A DNA stretch of 64,000 bases from Xylanimonas ulmi (lineage in GTDB: Bacteria; Actinomycetota; Actinomycetes; Actinomycetales; Cellulomonadaceae), in contig NZ_SGWX01000001.1 of the NCBI RefSeq assembly GCF_004216535.1, positions 1,550,001 to 1,614,000 of the forward strand. Direction: 5' to 3'. A model generated the notes under the pieces. It ran no database searches. It was not told where the DNA came from and worked only from the letters and a program-made list of their open reading frames with translations. Shown one piece after another: positions 53,048-61,156 of the stretch; position 1 is the stretch's first letter; the number at the start of each line of letters is the position of its first letter. The position numbers and the translations under genes are program-made.

Positions 53048-53356
53048 ATGGAGGCAATGCCCACGACGGCCTGCACCACCGCGCAATCGCTCGACGTTGA
53101 CATGTCCGCCGATGTCGCGTGCGAGTGCATGCTCGTCGGCCTCGAGGTCGATGCCCACTCACCGGACGCGTGCCGGCGGCCGGCGCGGTGGGTCATCCGG
53201 TCGACCTGCTGCACCCAGACCATTCTGCTCTGCGACGACTGCCTGACCGCCGCGCGAAAGACGGTCGCGGACATCGTCTCCCGGCAGGCAACGAACGAGT
53301 ACCGGTGCTGGACCTGCGATGGCCCATTCGCCGCCGGCACCGTCCGACGCCTGTGA
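53048..53356 (+). CDS. Small Cys-rich hypothetical protein
   Basis: A 102-residue protein containing ten or more cysteines arranged in pairs (ACECMLVG, RSTCCTQTILLCDDCL, YRCWTCDGPF), the look of two zinc ribbons. An alternative ATG at 53057 has GGAGG only 2 bases upstream, so the start is uncertain. It lies 6 bases after the previous stop. No family is recognised. The HSPDACRRPARWVI segment followed by CCxxxxxLCDDC resembles Cys-rich proteins found in actinobacterial plasmids and phages. Confidence 0.5.
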   Translation: MEAMPTTACTTAQSLDVDMSADVACECMLVGLEVDAHSPDACRRPARWVIRSTCCTQTILLCDDCLTAARKTVADIVSRQATNEYRCWTCDGPFAAGTVRRL

Positions 53357-53378
53357 ACACCCAGGAGGAACACCTCAC

Positions 53379-53738
53379 ATGACCACCCCGCTCATACTCA
53401 ACACCCTGCCGCCACTCAGTGCGGAGCCCGCACCCGACGTCGACCTCGACAAGCCCATCGCTTGCTGGTGCTGCGAGAACCACCCGTCATTCGGGCCCCG
53501 TGAGCACGATCTGTGGGACGACGAGACGCAGGCGTGGATCTACCACTGCGACTGCCCGCGCCATCATGTGGCGGTCAGCCATGACCCCGCCCGATGGGTA
53601 GCCAGACAGGAGGTCGGTCGCCTGGAGGACGGGAACGTCGTCGACCGGAGCACCCTGACCTGGCCGTTGTGCGACCTGTGCGCGCAGAACTGGAAGGACG
53701 AGACCTCCTTCGGCGGCGTCGACATCTTCCCGCTGTAG
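53379..53738 (+). CDS. Small Cys/His/Trp-rich hypothetical protein
   Basis: A 119-residue protein with a near-perfect ribosome site (AGGAGGAACACC). It contains two Cys-rich clusters: IACWCCENHPSFGPREHDLW and YHCDCPRHHVAVSHDPARWV, then TWPLCDLCAQNWKDETSFGG. These resemble paired zinc-binding knuckles. It belongs to the co-directional series and its C-terminus (SFGGVDIFPL) is followed by 108 bases without a gene. No function is assigned. Confidence 0.55.
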   Translation: MTTPLILNTLPPLSAEPAPDVDLDKPIACWCCENHPSFGPREHDLWDDETQAWIYHCDCPRHHVAVSHDPARWVARQEVGRLEDGNVVDRSTLTWPLCDLCAQNWKDETSFGGVDIFPL

Positions 53739-53846
53739 CCGACGCCGAAAGAGGTGCGGACCGAGGACCTCGGCGACGAAGTCACGCGTCGCTCGATGAG
53801 CACACCACGAGTCCCTTGAACGCCGCCGGTGATGAGAGGTGTGACC

Positions 53847-54209
53847 ATGACCAGAGCTGACCACGCTTCAGCGGACACGGCTACGGCCGAGCACACTTCG
53901 CCAGCGATGCGGGCAGAAGACGGTGCGAGTGAGATGCTCAGCATGGCCAGAGACATCCTCGCTGCCAACGAGCTCGCGGCCACCGGCATGAGCCAGCGAC
54001 AGTTCAGTCAGGCGCTCGGCCTCTCCGTCGCGACCGTGAACCGCTACCTGAACCGCGACGAGCGAGGCCTGTCGATCGCCAAGGCACGCAGCATCATCCT
54101 TGGTGCCAACCTCGACGGAACCGATCGCAGTCAGATGGTCAACGCGCTTGCCACGATGCGACACTGGACGCAGGTCAGCGACCGTGTCGGACGAGGCCGC
54201 TTTGACTGA
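53847..54209 (+). CDS. Helix-turn-helix protein of the accessory series
   Basis: A 120-residue DNA-binding protein. The central part is ILAANELAATGMSQRQFSQA, LGLSVATVNRYLNRDERGLS, IAKARSIILGANL, a Cro/C1 or Fis-like helix-turn-helix with a clear recognition helix (SVATVNRYL). The N-terminal 35 residues are low-complexity. The ATG at 53847 has GAGAGG upstream; the frame starts earlier at 53829. It probably regulates the preceding Cys-rich genes or the element they belong to. Confidence 0.65.
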   Translation: MTRADHASADTATAEHTSPAMRAEDGASEMLSMARDILAANELAATGMSQRQFSQALGLSVATVNRYLNRDERGLSIAKARSIILGANLDGTDRSQMVNALATMRHWTQVSDRVGRGRFD

Positions 54210-54241
54210 TCGCGGCCGCATCCTCGGAGGAGAGATGCGGC

Positions 54242-54376
54242 ATGACGACGCCTCCTGACGAAATCCCGGCGCGCACCGCCGCCGCTGGGGACACTCGCAG
54301 GTGGCGACGAGTCGCCTCCTATGGCCGCCGGATCGTGATCGGCCCGGCAGTTGCGAGGTTGCTGCCCGCCGAGCTG
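54242..54376 (+). other. Possible truncated gene start
   Basis: An ATG at 54242 with the ribosome site GGAGGAG opens MTTPPDEIPARTAAAGDTRR, RWRRVASYGRRIVIGPAVAR and reads on into the antisense of the DUF2130 gene. The first 45 codons could be the start of a gene whose remainder was replaced when the DUF2130 gene arrived. Equally it may be chance. Confidence 0.25.
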
Positions 54377-55798
54377 TCAGCCGGTCGGTTCGTCGGCCTC
54401 AAGGGCGAGTGCCGCAAAGCGGGCCGTCATCGTCGGGTTGCCGCGGGTGAGCTTGCGAATCGTGACCTCGTCGAGCCCGCGGTCGGCGAGGTCGAGGTGC
54501 TGGCTCCACAGGCGCATCGCCTCCTTGATCTTCTCGAGGTCCTTGATGGCGTTGTCGATCGCCTTGATCGCTGACTCGTACTGGCTGCGCGCGTTGCCGA
54601 CCCGCTTCTTGAACTGGTCCTGAAAGCTCTTGAGCGACTCCTCGAAGTTCGTGATGTCGACGTTCTGCTGCTGGATGCGCTCCAGTTCGGTGCGCACCTT
54701 GATGGAGTCCTGTGCCGCGTTGCGCAGGAGGGTGATCATCGGAATGAAGAACTGCGGGCGGATCACGTACATCTTCTCGTACTCGTGCGAGACGTCGACG
54801 ATGCCGCGGTTGAACAGGTCGGACTCGGGCTCGAGCATCGACACGAGGACGGCATGCTCGCAACCCTTCTCGCGGCGATCCTTGTCGAGCTCGCGGTAGA
54901 AGTCAGCGTTGCGCTTCTTCGTGGCCGTCGTGTCGGCCTCGTTCTTCATCTCGAACATGATCGAGACGAACTCCACGCCGTCCGCGAAGTCGCGGAAGAT
55001 GTAGTCGCCCTTCGACCCGGACGACGCGTCGTTGTCCTTGCCGAACGTCGCGGTCTGGAACGCGGTCGCGCGCAGCTCCTCGAACGACATCTCGCAGTGC
55101 TGCTCAAGAGTCTCGCCCAACATCTTCGTCGAGAGGCGAGCTTTGAAGTCCTTGTGCATCTGGATGGTCTCGTTGAGCAGCGCGACCTCCTTGGCATGAG
55201 CGTCGCGCGCAGCGGTCGCATGAAGGGCCGCTTCGGCGGCGGCGGCGTCCAGCTTCGCCTGCAGCGCGTCGCGTTCCCTCTCGGCAGCGGAGACGGCCTC
55301 GACGACGGCGAGGCTCTGCTTCGTGGCCGCCTCGTTGACGGCGGCGGTCAGCTCGGCGATGCGGGCGTCCTTCTGCGCGATCGTCTCTTGAACCGCGAGG
55401 CGCTTGCCCGTCTCGGCTGCGTCAAGCTCGGCCTTGAGCCGCGCGATCTGCGCGTCCTTGTCCGCCGTCTGGCTGCGCAGGGTCGCGGCAGCCTGCGCTT
55501 CGGCGGTCTCGAGCCGCTGCTTCTCGCGCACGGCTGCGGCGTCGAGCGCCGTCTTGAGCTCGGCGATGCGCGCCGCGCTGCCCGCCTCGGCCTGCTGCAA
55601 AGCGGCGGCGGCCTGCGCGGTCGCGACGGCGAGGGCGTTGTCCTTGTCGGCCGCGGCCGCGGACTCGGCCGCTGCGAGGCGCTCGTGGACTTCCGCCTGG
55701 AACTCGGCGCTCCGGACCTGCGCGACGATGCTGGCGTAACCGGCCTCGTCGACGGTGAAGGCCTTCTTGCAGTGCGGGCAGGTGATCTCATGCGTCAT
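54377..55798 (-). CDS. DUF2130 coiled-coil protein
   Basis: A 473-residue cytoplasmic protein. Residues 1-25 (HEITCPHCKKAFTVDEAGYA) form a CxxC zinc knuckle. Residues 35-210 are an uninterrupted Ala/Glu/Lys-rich coiled coil. The C-terminal DUF2130 domain contains GETLEQHCEMSFEELRATAF, GSKGDYIFRDFADGVEFVSI, MFEMKNEADTTATKKRNADF and CEHAVLVSMLEPESDLFNRG. The E-x-K-N core (FEMKNE) recalls a nuclease-like PD-(D/E)xK fold. The role is unknown; relatives are scattered among mobile islands of many bacteria. ATG 55798 begins at the zinc knuckle; the frame upstream is not coding-like. Confidence 0.82.
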   Translation of the reverse strand: MTHEITCPHCKKAFTVDEAGYASIVAQVRSAEFQAEVHERLAAAESAAAADKDNALAVATAQAAAALQQAEAGSAARIAELKTALDAAAVREKQRLETAEAQAAATLRSQTADKDAQIARLKAELDAAETGKRLAVQETIAQKDARIAELTAAVNEAATKQSLAVVEAVSAAERERDALQAKLDAAAAEAALHATAARDAHAKEVALLNETIQMHKDFKARLSTKMLGETLEQHCEMSFEELRATAFQTATFGKDNDASSGSKGDYIFRDFADGVEFVSIMFEMKNEADTTATKKRNADFYRELDKDRREKGCEHAVLVSMLEPESDLFNRGIVDVSHEYEKMYVIRPQFFIPMITLLRNAAQDSIKVRTELERIQQQNVDITNFEESLKSFQDQFKKRVGNARSQYESAIKAIDNAIKDLEKIKEAMRLWSQHLDLADRGLDEVTIRKLTRGNPTMTARFAALALEADEPTG

Positions 55799-56127
55799 CG
55801 CAAGTCTTTCGCCGGCTGGACGTGGGGCTCCCACGAAACCACGTCGCACCACCGCCCCTGACGGCCCTGTCGCGTCGTGCCGGTCCTGGTGGTGCCGAAT
55901 CCCGCGCGCCCCGACCCGCCACGCCCGGGAAGGGCGGTGGCCACGCCCGCTGACCGCACGAGTGCCTGACGGCACTGACAACCCGGCGGGTCTGGCGCCC
56001 ATCGCGACACCGCCTGGCGGAACAAGACAGGGAGAGGCCGCAGTGCGGCTCAGGTCGCGCCCGAAGGGGACGCCGAGGAAGCTAACCAGCGAGGATCGGC
56101 CCCGTCAGCTGTCACAAGGAAGGGCCC
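55799..56127. other. Intergenic region without recognised gene
   Basis: No coding frame, RNA gene or clear repeat could be recognised between the divergent DUF2130 gene and the zincin-like gene. The last 20 bases carry the ribosome site AAGGAAGGG for the latter, so the region probably holds both promoters. Confidence 0.5.
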
Positions 56128-57900
56128 ATGAGCACCGGAGCTGAACAGCAACCCTCGGAATACGAGATGACCGAAGAAGGCGCCGACGAACTTGAGCAAA
56201 GGACGCAGCTCGCGGCGCGCATTGGCGTCATCACGACGCGGACCGTCGATCTCATGCCCGCGTCCGTACGCGACGAGCACGCAGACGCGACCGCGGAGTA
56301 CACGGCCGCGGTCGAAGCCGCCACGGTGTCGCAGTTCGCCACAAAAGATGCGCTGCAAGCCCAGTTCGGCTCAATCGAGCAATCTGTCATCCACCTGGGG
56401 CACCTTGTCGCCCGCCGAGCAGAGCAGCTCGCGGGGATCACCGCCGAGCAGGCGCTGGCCGCATGGTGGACTCGCTTACGTGGTGCCCGCCGGACGGCTC
56501 GGATCGCCCGTGAGACACGCGAGGCCGTTCCGACCGAGGTTCAGCGGCAGCGCGACGCAGTTCGCACCGTGCTTCTCAAGGCAGGGAGACGTCACCGTCT
56601 CGGCATACTCGACTTTGTGTATCAGGCGGCGATCGACCAGACGAGAATCTGTGAGTGTGAGGGGCATCGCTCCTCTCGCGAGTCCGCCCGGCGCCGACTG
56701 ATAGCGGCCAGGGTGGCATACGTCACGGACCCCGAGGTCATCGACGCAACGTCCCGCGTGCACGATGCCCCCCCACTCCCACCGGATGACCGGGCGCTCG
56801 CCGTTCAGCGTGCCGAGCGTCGGCTCGCTGCCGTCGAGGTCGGCGATGACGTCGAGACCCGAGCGGACCTCGCGCGGCTGGCTGCTGGTTATCTCGGCGC
56901 TCTTGTCGAGATCCGCCCCATGGGCGGTGACCACGTCTTCCACCCCGATTCGGAGCCGGACGCCATCGATGCCTACAGCGCCGCGACCGCGGTGTTCCCC
57001 GAAGCGTGGGTCGAGGCGTCCAACCGACTGTCCCGTGCACCATCGGCAGTGGATACAGAATCCAGCACGATCATCGAGACCAGCGAGCCTCTCCGAGTCT
57101 CGATCAGTGCCGATCGTGCTCGGTACTCGAGCGGGACTCCGATCGATCTCGAACGTGAGGTCCGCGGATCCGAAGTTCGCGCGGGGACGCACTGGGAGAA
57201 GGACCTCATCCCTGGGCAGAACCTGTCCACCCTGCGCGGTGACTACATCTGGATCCCCGAGGGCGACGCGATGCGCCTGTCGGAACAAGAGCCGACGGCG
57301 CCCGCGTGGGAGTACTGGCCACATGACGTCGCCACCACGGACGACGCGGGGCTGCGCCCCCTCGGATCGGGATGGACCCTGCACGGAGTGGCGAACGGAC
57401 AGGCGATGTGGCGCCGCCCGCGCCACGGTCCCCGTCGGATCGAACGGACGAGGCAACCGTCCAGCCGCACGAACGCGCAAGACGACCGCATGCCCCTCCC
57501 CGCGTTCACCGCAACGGGAGGCGGTCCAGCCGGGGAGACCTTCGCGGTCTGCGTGCATGAGCTGGCGCACCGGTTCGAGGAGGCCGTCTACGGCGTCAGG
57601 GGACTTGAGGGGCTCTTCACAGCGAGGCGGGCAACCAAGGCGGACGGGGACGTCGCAGCGCTGACTCCGATCTACGCCGACGACGGCGAGGTCGCGCGCG
57701 ACGGCGGCTACGTAGACCCCTACTTCGGCCGCGAGTACTCGCACGGCAACTTCGAGGTGCTCTCGTGCGGGATGCAGGCCCTGTTCGGCGGGGAGTCCGG
57801 TGGACTCGTGGGTGTCGGCGGCCTGAGGACTGACCTTGACCATCGGGCATTCGTGCTCGGAACTCTCGCTGGAACTGGACGCACCCGTGACCTCTCCTGA
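56128..57900 (+). CDS. Zincin-like metalloprotease-domain protein of unknown role
   Basis: A 590-residue soluble protein. The N-terminal half is helical and highly charged (ELEQRTQLAARIGVITTRTV, ARRTARIARETREAVPTEVQ). A middle region contains YSSGTPIDLEREVRGSEVRA, GTHWEKDLIPGQNL and repeated Trp residues. At residues 472-490 FAVCVHELAHRFEEAVYGV holds an HExxH zinc motif (His477, Glu478, His481), and YGREYSHGNFEVLSCGMQAL near the end has the EVLS-G signature of zincin domains of phage-type MuF/head-morphogenesis proteins. No signal peptide. It may be a protease or toxin of a mobile element. The ribosome site AAGGAAGGG precedes the ATG. Confidence 0.6.
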   Translation: MSTGAEQQPSEYEMTEEGADELEQRTQLAARIGVITTRTVDLMPASVRDEHADATAEYTAAVEAATVSQFATKDALQAQFGSIEQSVIHLGHLVARRAEQLAGITAEQALAAWWTRLRGARRTARIARETREAVPTEVQRQRDAVRTVLLKAGRRHRLGILDFVYQAAIDQTRICECEGHRSSRESARRRLIAARVAYVTDPEVIDATSRVHDAPPLPPDDRALAVQRAERRLAAVEVGDDVETRADLARLAAGYLGALVEIRPMGGDHVFHPDSEPDAIDAYSAATAVFPEAWVEASNRLSRAPSAVDTESSTIIETSEPLRVSISADRARYSSGTPIDLEREVRGSEVRAGTHWEKDLIPGQNLSTLRGDYIWIPEGDAMRLSEQEPTAPAWEYWPHDVATTDDAGLRPLGSGWTLHGVANGQAMWRRPRHGPRRIERTRQPSSRTNAQDDRMPLPAFTATGGGPAGETFAVCVHELAHRFEEAVYGVRGLEGLFTARRATKADGDVAALTPIYADDGEVARDGGYVDPYFGREYSHGNFEVLSCGMQALFGGESGGLVGVGGLRTDLDHRAFVLGTLAGTGRTRDLS

Positions 57901-58615
57901 CAACGTCATCTCTGTCATCAGCCGCTTGTTCGACCCCGGGAGCGTCGCGCTCGGCGGGCACCACGGCGCCGCCTGGCACGGCAACGACGGTTTTGACTAC
58001 GACCGCGTGGCACGCACGCTGACACTGGGCCGAATGCACTGCCCGGCCTGCGACCGCTGGCTCTACCCCGGCTTCCGCCCCAAGACCGGCCGCTGCGGAG
58101 CGTGCGCCGGGACCGGCGTCGGTCCGAGTGGTGACCACTACTCGTGTTCGTTGTGCGACGGCCGAGGCCGCGAGCGGCGTGACGGCGTCGTCGTTTGCCG
58201 CGTGTGCGGTGGAGCCTCCGGCTTCACGGTCCCGGCCACCTGGGACGCGCCGGCGCCCGCTCGGGTGCTCACTGACCTGCCTGTGGGGATCACCCGTCTG
58301 CCCGAAGATGAAGCTGCCGAGCACTGCGCACGAAGCACCGTGCTCGCAGTTGTCGATGACGACCAGTGGTGGCTCTGCACCGATGAGGACGCTCTCGTCG
58401 CGGATGCCCGCCGCACGCTGGCGGATGGCATACCCGCACGCGACATCGTCCTGCTCGGCGGGCCAGCGGCAGAGAGCGCAACGCTCATCGCTGGCTTGCG
58501 TGTGGTTGTGACCAGCGCCGGCTACACGATCGTCGTCGACCGAGACCCTCGCGGCGAGGCGCCTCAGTCAGCGTCTGGCAAGCGTCCGAACGTCCCCGCG
58601 TCCCAATCGGCCTGA
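57887..58615 (+). CDS. DnaJ-zinc-finger-like hypothetical protein
   Basis: A 242-residue protein starting at GTG 57887, 14 bases inside the previous gene; an in-frame TTG at 57836 is less likely. Residues about 45-115 contain four Cys pairs (MHCPACDRW, GRCGACAGTG, YSCSLCDGRG, VVCRVCGGASG) of the CxxCxGxG type found in DnaJ and related zinc-binding chaperones. The C-terminal part (ARSTVLAVVDDDQWWLCTDE, DALVADARRTLADGIPARDI) is alpha/beta. It overlaps the convergent small zinc protein by 52 bases. Function unknown; probably co-translated with the zincin-like protein. Confidence 0.6.
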   Translation: MTSPDNVISVISRLFDPGSVALGGHHGAAWHGNDGFDYDRVARTLTLGRMHCPACDRWLYPGFRPKTGRCGACAGTGVGPSGDHYSCSLCDGRGRERRDGVVVCRVCGGASGFTVPATWDAPAPARVLTDLPVGITRLPEDEAAEHCARSTVLAVVDDDQWWLCTDEDALVADARRTLADGIPARDIVLLGGPAAESATLIAGLRVVVTSAGYTIVVDRDPRGEAPQSASGKRPNVPASQSA

Positions 58616-58788
58616 CAGGCAGGACACAGCGCGCGCCACAAGGCGTTGGGCGTCATCTCCAATCTCCAGCTCACTCGCCCGCATCCTCCGCAGGCGCCAG
58701 TGGCGACAAGGCGCTGCAGCGCGCGGTCGACGAGCAAGAGATCGTCCTGGTCCAGTACGACAGGGGTCGGACCGTCGTCGTGGCTCAT
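58564..58788 (-). CDS. Small zinc-ribbon-like hypothetical protein
   Basis: A 74-residue protein starting at ATG 58788 with GGAGGG upstream. It reads LDQDDLLLVDRALQRLVATG, ACGGCGRVSWRLEMTPNALW, RALCPACQADWD, with two CxxC pairs 24 residues apart, a classic single zinc ribbon. Its stop lies inside the end of the convergent DnaJ-zinc-like gene. The longer frame to 58998 is not coding-like. Confidence 0.5.
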   Translation of the reverse strand: MSHDDGPTPVVLDQDDLLLVDRALQRLVATGACGGCGRVSWRLEMTPNALWRALCPACQADWDAGTFGRLPDAD

Positions 58789-58888
58789 CGTCTCGCTGTT
58801 TCCCTCCGACAGGGTGGCGGGCACTTCCGCCCTGAGGCTAGTTCGGCACGCGGGGACGCGCGTGCTCGGCGGTCCACGCCGCCTTGTC

Positions 58889-59050
58889 ATGTGGCACGGT
58901 GCGGCCCGGGTCCGATTCCTAGGGCTCACCCAGCGGGAGGTCGCCCTCGCACTCGGGCTAACCATCGCGCGCGTCCGGCAGCTCACGGCCGCGCCCACCG
59001 AGAAGCCGGAGCCGGACCGGGCAGGTATCGCCGCTCTGTGTCGGCGATGA
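58889..59050 (+). CDS. Possible 53-aa helix-turn-helix peptide
   Basis: From ATG 58889: MWHGAARVRFLGLTQREVAL, ALGLTIARVRQLTAAPTEKP. LTQREVALALGLTIARVRQL has the spacing of a helix-turn-helix, but no ribosome site is evident. After the stop, another plus frame reads DPRSELLRPFHTVSDPWSRR, ALNDGQTILHVTDRRG, so the whole stretch 58800-59229 may be a decayed gene. Nothing else was recognised in it. Confidence 0.3.
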   Translation: MWHGAARVRFLGLTQREVALALGLTIARVRQLTAAPTEKPEPDRAGIAALCRR

Positions 59051-59229
59051 CCCGCGGTCGGAGCTGCTCCGCCCGTTCCACACCGTCAGCGACCCCTGGT
59101 CGCGGCGCGCCCTCAACGACGGGCAGACGATCTTGCACGTCACCGATCGCCGCGGAGCGGCGGGTGGCCAGTGGACTCGCACGGACCGTGTCGAGATCAC
59201 ATCATCGGCGGCCACCCGATCGGCGTCGC

Positions 59230-60336
59230 TCAACGGTCCGTCGCCTCTTCGACATCCATCTGCGCCGCGGCGTCCGCCACCTCCTCCGACGTGATGGTGT
59301 GATCGCTCGGCGGTCGAACACCGAGCATGTCGCGCGCCCAGGCGCGGTGATCCTCGTTGACGCCCGCTTCCGGGACCATCTCGTCCACGGCCCCCCGGCA
59401 CTCCGCCCAGTCAATGTCCCCGTTCCGGGTCAGCCAGTCGCGCAGGGCGTCGTCGTCACAGTCCACGACGATCCGGACGAAGCGTCGATTGCCAACGTGG
59501 TTGGGCGCGTGGCGCAGGTGGCTGTTCCAGTCGAACGCGTACTCGCGGGCGGCTGAGACCAGGTCGCTCATCGCCTCATCGCGTGTGCCGCCCGTGCCGA
59601 CGACCGAGGGAATGGCCTTGACGACAGCGGTCCACTCGCCCTCGCAGAACACCGCGACACCGGGGTCGTACTCGTCGCGGTCGCAGCCGGTCATCTGTGC
59701 CGCCATCTCCGGGTCATCGTCTCCGTGCATGGCCTCGCACACGTCGTCCTCATCGACCCCGCCAGGCGGACCGGGGTGGACGACGCGCCCCGACTGTCGC
59801 GTCGAGTCATCAGTGACTGCCTGCGCGATGCCCTCGTCCATCTGCTCGACGGTCAGCGGTTCGTTGTCGTATGACACCGCCCCGAACAGCGCCTCGACCG
59901 GCAGTCCTTCGATGATCGCCCTCACGGCTGGCGGGATCGGACCGACCGGCTCGGCACGGTAGTAGAGGTGGGCGATGTGCCCGTCCGTGTCGTACTGGTC
60001 CTGCTGCCGCTCGACCCATACGTACCTGACCATGACGATGTCACCGGTCTGCGTCAGGCACGGGAGCGTCATGCCGACGTCGACGTCTGCGGTCGACGGT
60101 GAGGACAGCAGGTGCGCGCCTCCGGGCTGAAGGCCAGGCGCGCCGTACTCGGGCCCCGCGACCCATGGGCCGGTGATCTGCGCGAGATAGAGGCCGTCGT
60201 CACCCCACCCGGTCTGGTCGAACTGGTCGGCGGCGTGCCGGTCGCACAGGTCCGCGTCGAACGGCGCCCAACGCTGACCAGGACGCCCGCACACCTCGCA
60301 GTAGGGGTCGGTACCGATGGTGCAATCGTCCACCAT
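59230..60336 (-). CDS. Acidic hypothetical protein with N-terminal zinc-finger-like Cys
   Basis: A 368-residue, strongly acidic soluble protein. The ATG at 60336 is preceded by GGGGAGG at good spacing; the frame is open to 60525. The N-terminus DPYCEVCGRPGQRWAPFDAD, LCDRHAADQFDQTGWGDDG holds CxxC...C-x2-H, a zinc knuckle. A middle beta region (VMVRYVWVERQQDQYDTDGH) is followed by GVAVFCEGEWTAVVKAIPSV, GTGGTRDEAMSDLVSAAREY, which resembles a HicB-like type II antitoxin fold in outline. The C-terminus (DHTITSEEVADAAAQMDVEE) is helical. No family is assigned. Confidence 0.5.
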   Translation of the reverse strand: MVDDCTIGTDPYCEVCGRPGQRWAPFDADLCDRHAADQFDQTGWGDDGLYLAQITGPWVAGPEYGAPGLQPGGAHLLSSPSTADVDVGMTLPCLTQTGDIVMVRYVWVERQQDQYDTDGHIAHLYYRAEPVGPIPPAVRAIIEGLPVEALFGAVSYDNEPLTVEQMDEGIAQAVTDDSTRQSGRVVHPGPPGGVDEDDVCEAMHGDDDPEMAAQMTGCDRDEYDPGVAVFCEGEWTAVVKAIPSVVGTGGTRDEAMSDLVSAAREYAFDWNSHLRHAPNHVGNRRFVRIVVDCDDDALRDWLTRNGDIDWAECRGAVDEMVPEAGVNEDHRAWARDMLGVRPPSDHTITSEEVADAAAQMDVEEATDR

Positions 60337-60442
60337 CCCATCCTCCCCGAAGCCTCGACACAGCGCCTGCATCACCAGGCAACGGTCCGGCCGAAAACGC
60401 GCTTCGCCGGCCGATGTCGGACGCCCGTGGGGGGCTCCACGG

Positions 60443-60814
60443 ATGCATGCAGATCTGCCGCCCGATCCCGCGCCCGTGACGTCGCTCGATCCGGTCACCG
60501 AGCCGGGACGGTGGCTCGTGACCACCGCGTCCGGTTCCCGTCATCTGCTCGACACCAGCGCCCCCGACGACGCGCCGCAGGTGTGCAGGCTCGCCGCCGC
60601 CCAGTCGGAGCCGGGCAGCAGGTTTCTCGCGGGCGGCCCGTGGTTCGACGAGATGACCGGTGAGCGTCACTCGGGCCTGAGGGTCGGGAAGGACGCGATC
60701 CTGACGCTGAACCTTCGCGGCGACGGCGCGGCGACCATACGGCGAACGACACCCGTCGTCCTGATCGAGCCGATCGAGCAGGGGCGGCTGGCCGAACTCG
60801 GGCAGGAGTCGTAG
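60443..60814 (+). CDS. Hypothetical protein, last of the accessory series
   Basis: A 123-residue protein from ATG 60443 (MHADLPPDPAPVTSLDPVTE). It is Gly/Arg-rich with GRWLVTTASGSRHLLDTSAP, GSRFLAGGPWFDEMTGERHS and LRVGKDAILTLNLRGDGAAT, a beta-rich pattern. No clear ribosome site and no known family. It is followed by 151 bases with no recognised gene before the interrupted HAD gene, and its Arg-rich style could also reflect a GC-rich random frame, hence the modest confidence. Confidence 0.4.
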   Translation: MHADLPPDPAPVTSLDPVTEPGRWLVTTASGSRHLLDTSAPDDAPQVCRLAAAQSEPGSRFLAGGPWFDEMTGERHSGLRVGKDAILTLNLRGDGAATIRRTTPVVLIEPIEQGRLAELGQES

Positions 60815-60965
60815 GAACGCCGGTGGCCGTCGCGTGTCGGAACGGCGCGAGCCCGTGGTCGCGCCACGTGACCGCCCGCCGGGCGGGTGAGTCAGCCACG
60901 GACGGCGTCATCGCAGGCGACCCGCGTCGACCGGGCCGGCCGAGAGCCGAGACAGGTGCGCCGGC

Positions 60966-61086
60966 ATGCTGATACCTCATCGCCCGGTCCTGGCCCTCGA
61001 CGTCGATGGCGTGGTCCGCGTGTCGGGCCCGGCGAAGGTGCGCGACTACCTGCGGGAGAACGTGATCGCCGACGGTCCGGTCCGCG
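60966..61086 (+). pseudogene. HAD-domain protein (RNA-repair HAD_SAK-like), 5' part cut by IS21
   Basis: From ATG 60966 the frame reads MLIPHRPVLALDVDGVVRVS, GPAKVRDYLRENVIADGPVR. LALDVDGVV is HAD motif I with both Asp. The reading frame meets the left end of the IS21 at 61087 and would stop at 61109 inside it. Sequence resuming after the element at 63734 (EAASLLDAQEPDIARFEVRF) continues the same frame once one CCGCG is removed. The family resembles HAD domains linked to RNA-repair proteins. Confidence 0.7.
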
Positions 61087-61156
61087 TGTTGACGCCTCGC
61101 GAAAACTGACCCCTTGAGGGGCTGGGAAGTCTGACCCCCTGGTTGATGCTTCGGGG

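Noticed and set aside
59041-59229. Separate gene in the plus strand (DPRSELLRPFHTVSDPWSRR...)
   Set aside because: Plausible protein-like stretch but no start codon with ribosome site and it runs antisense into the gene ending at 59230.
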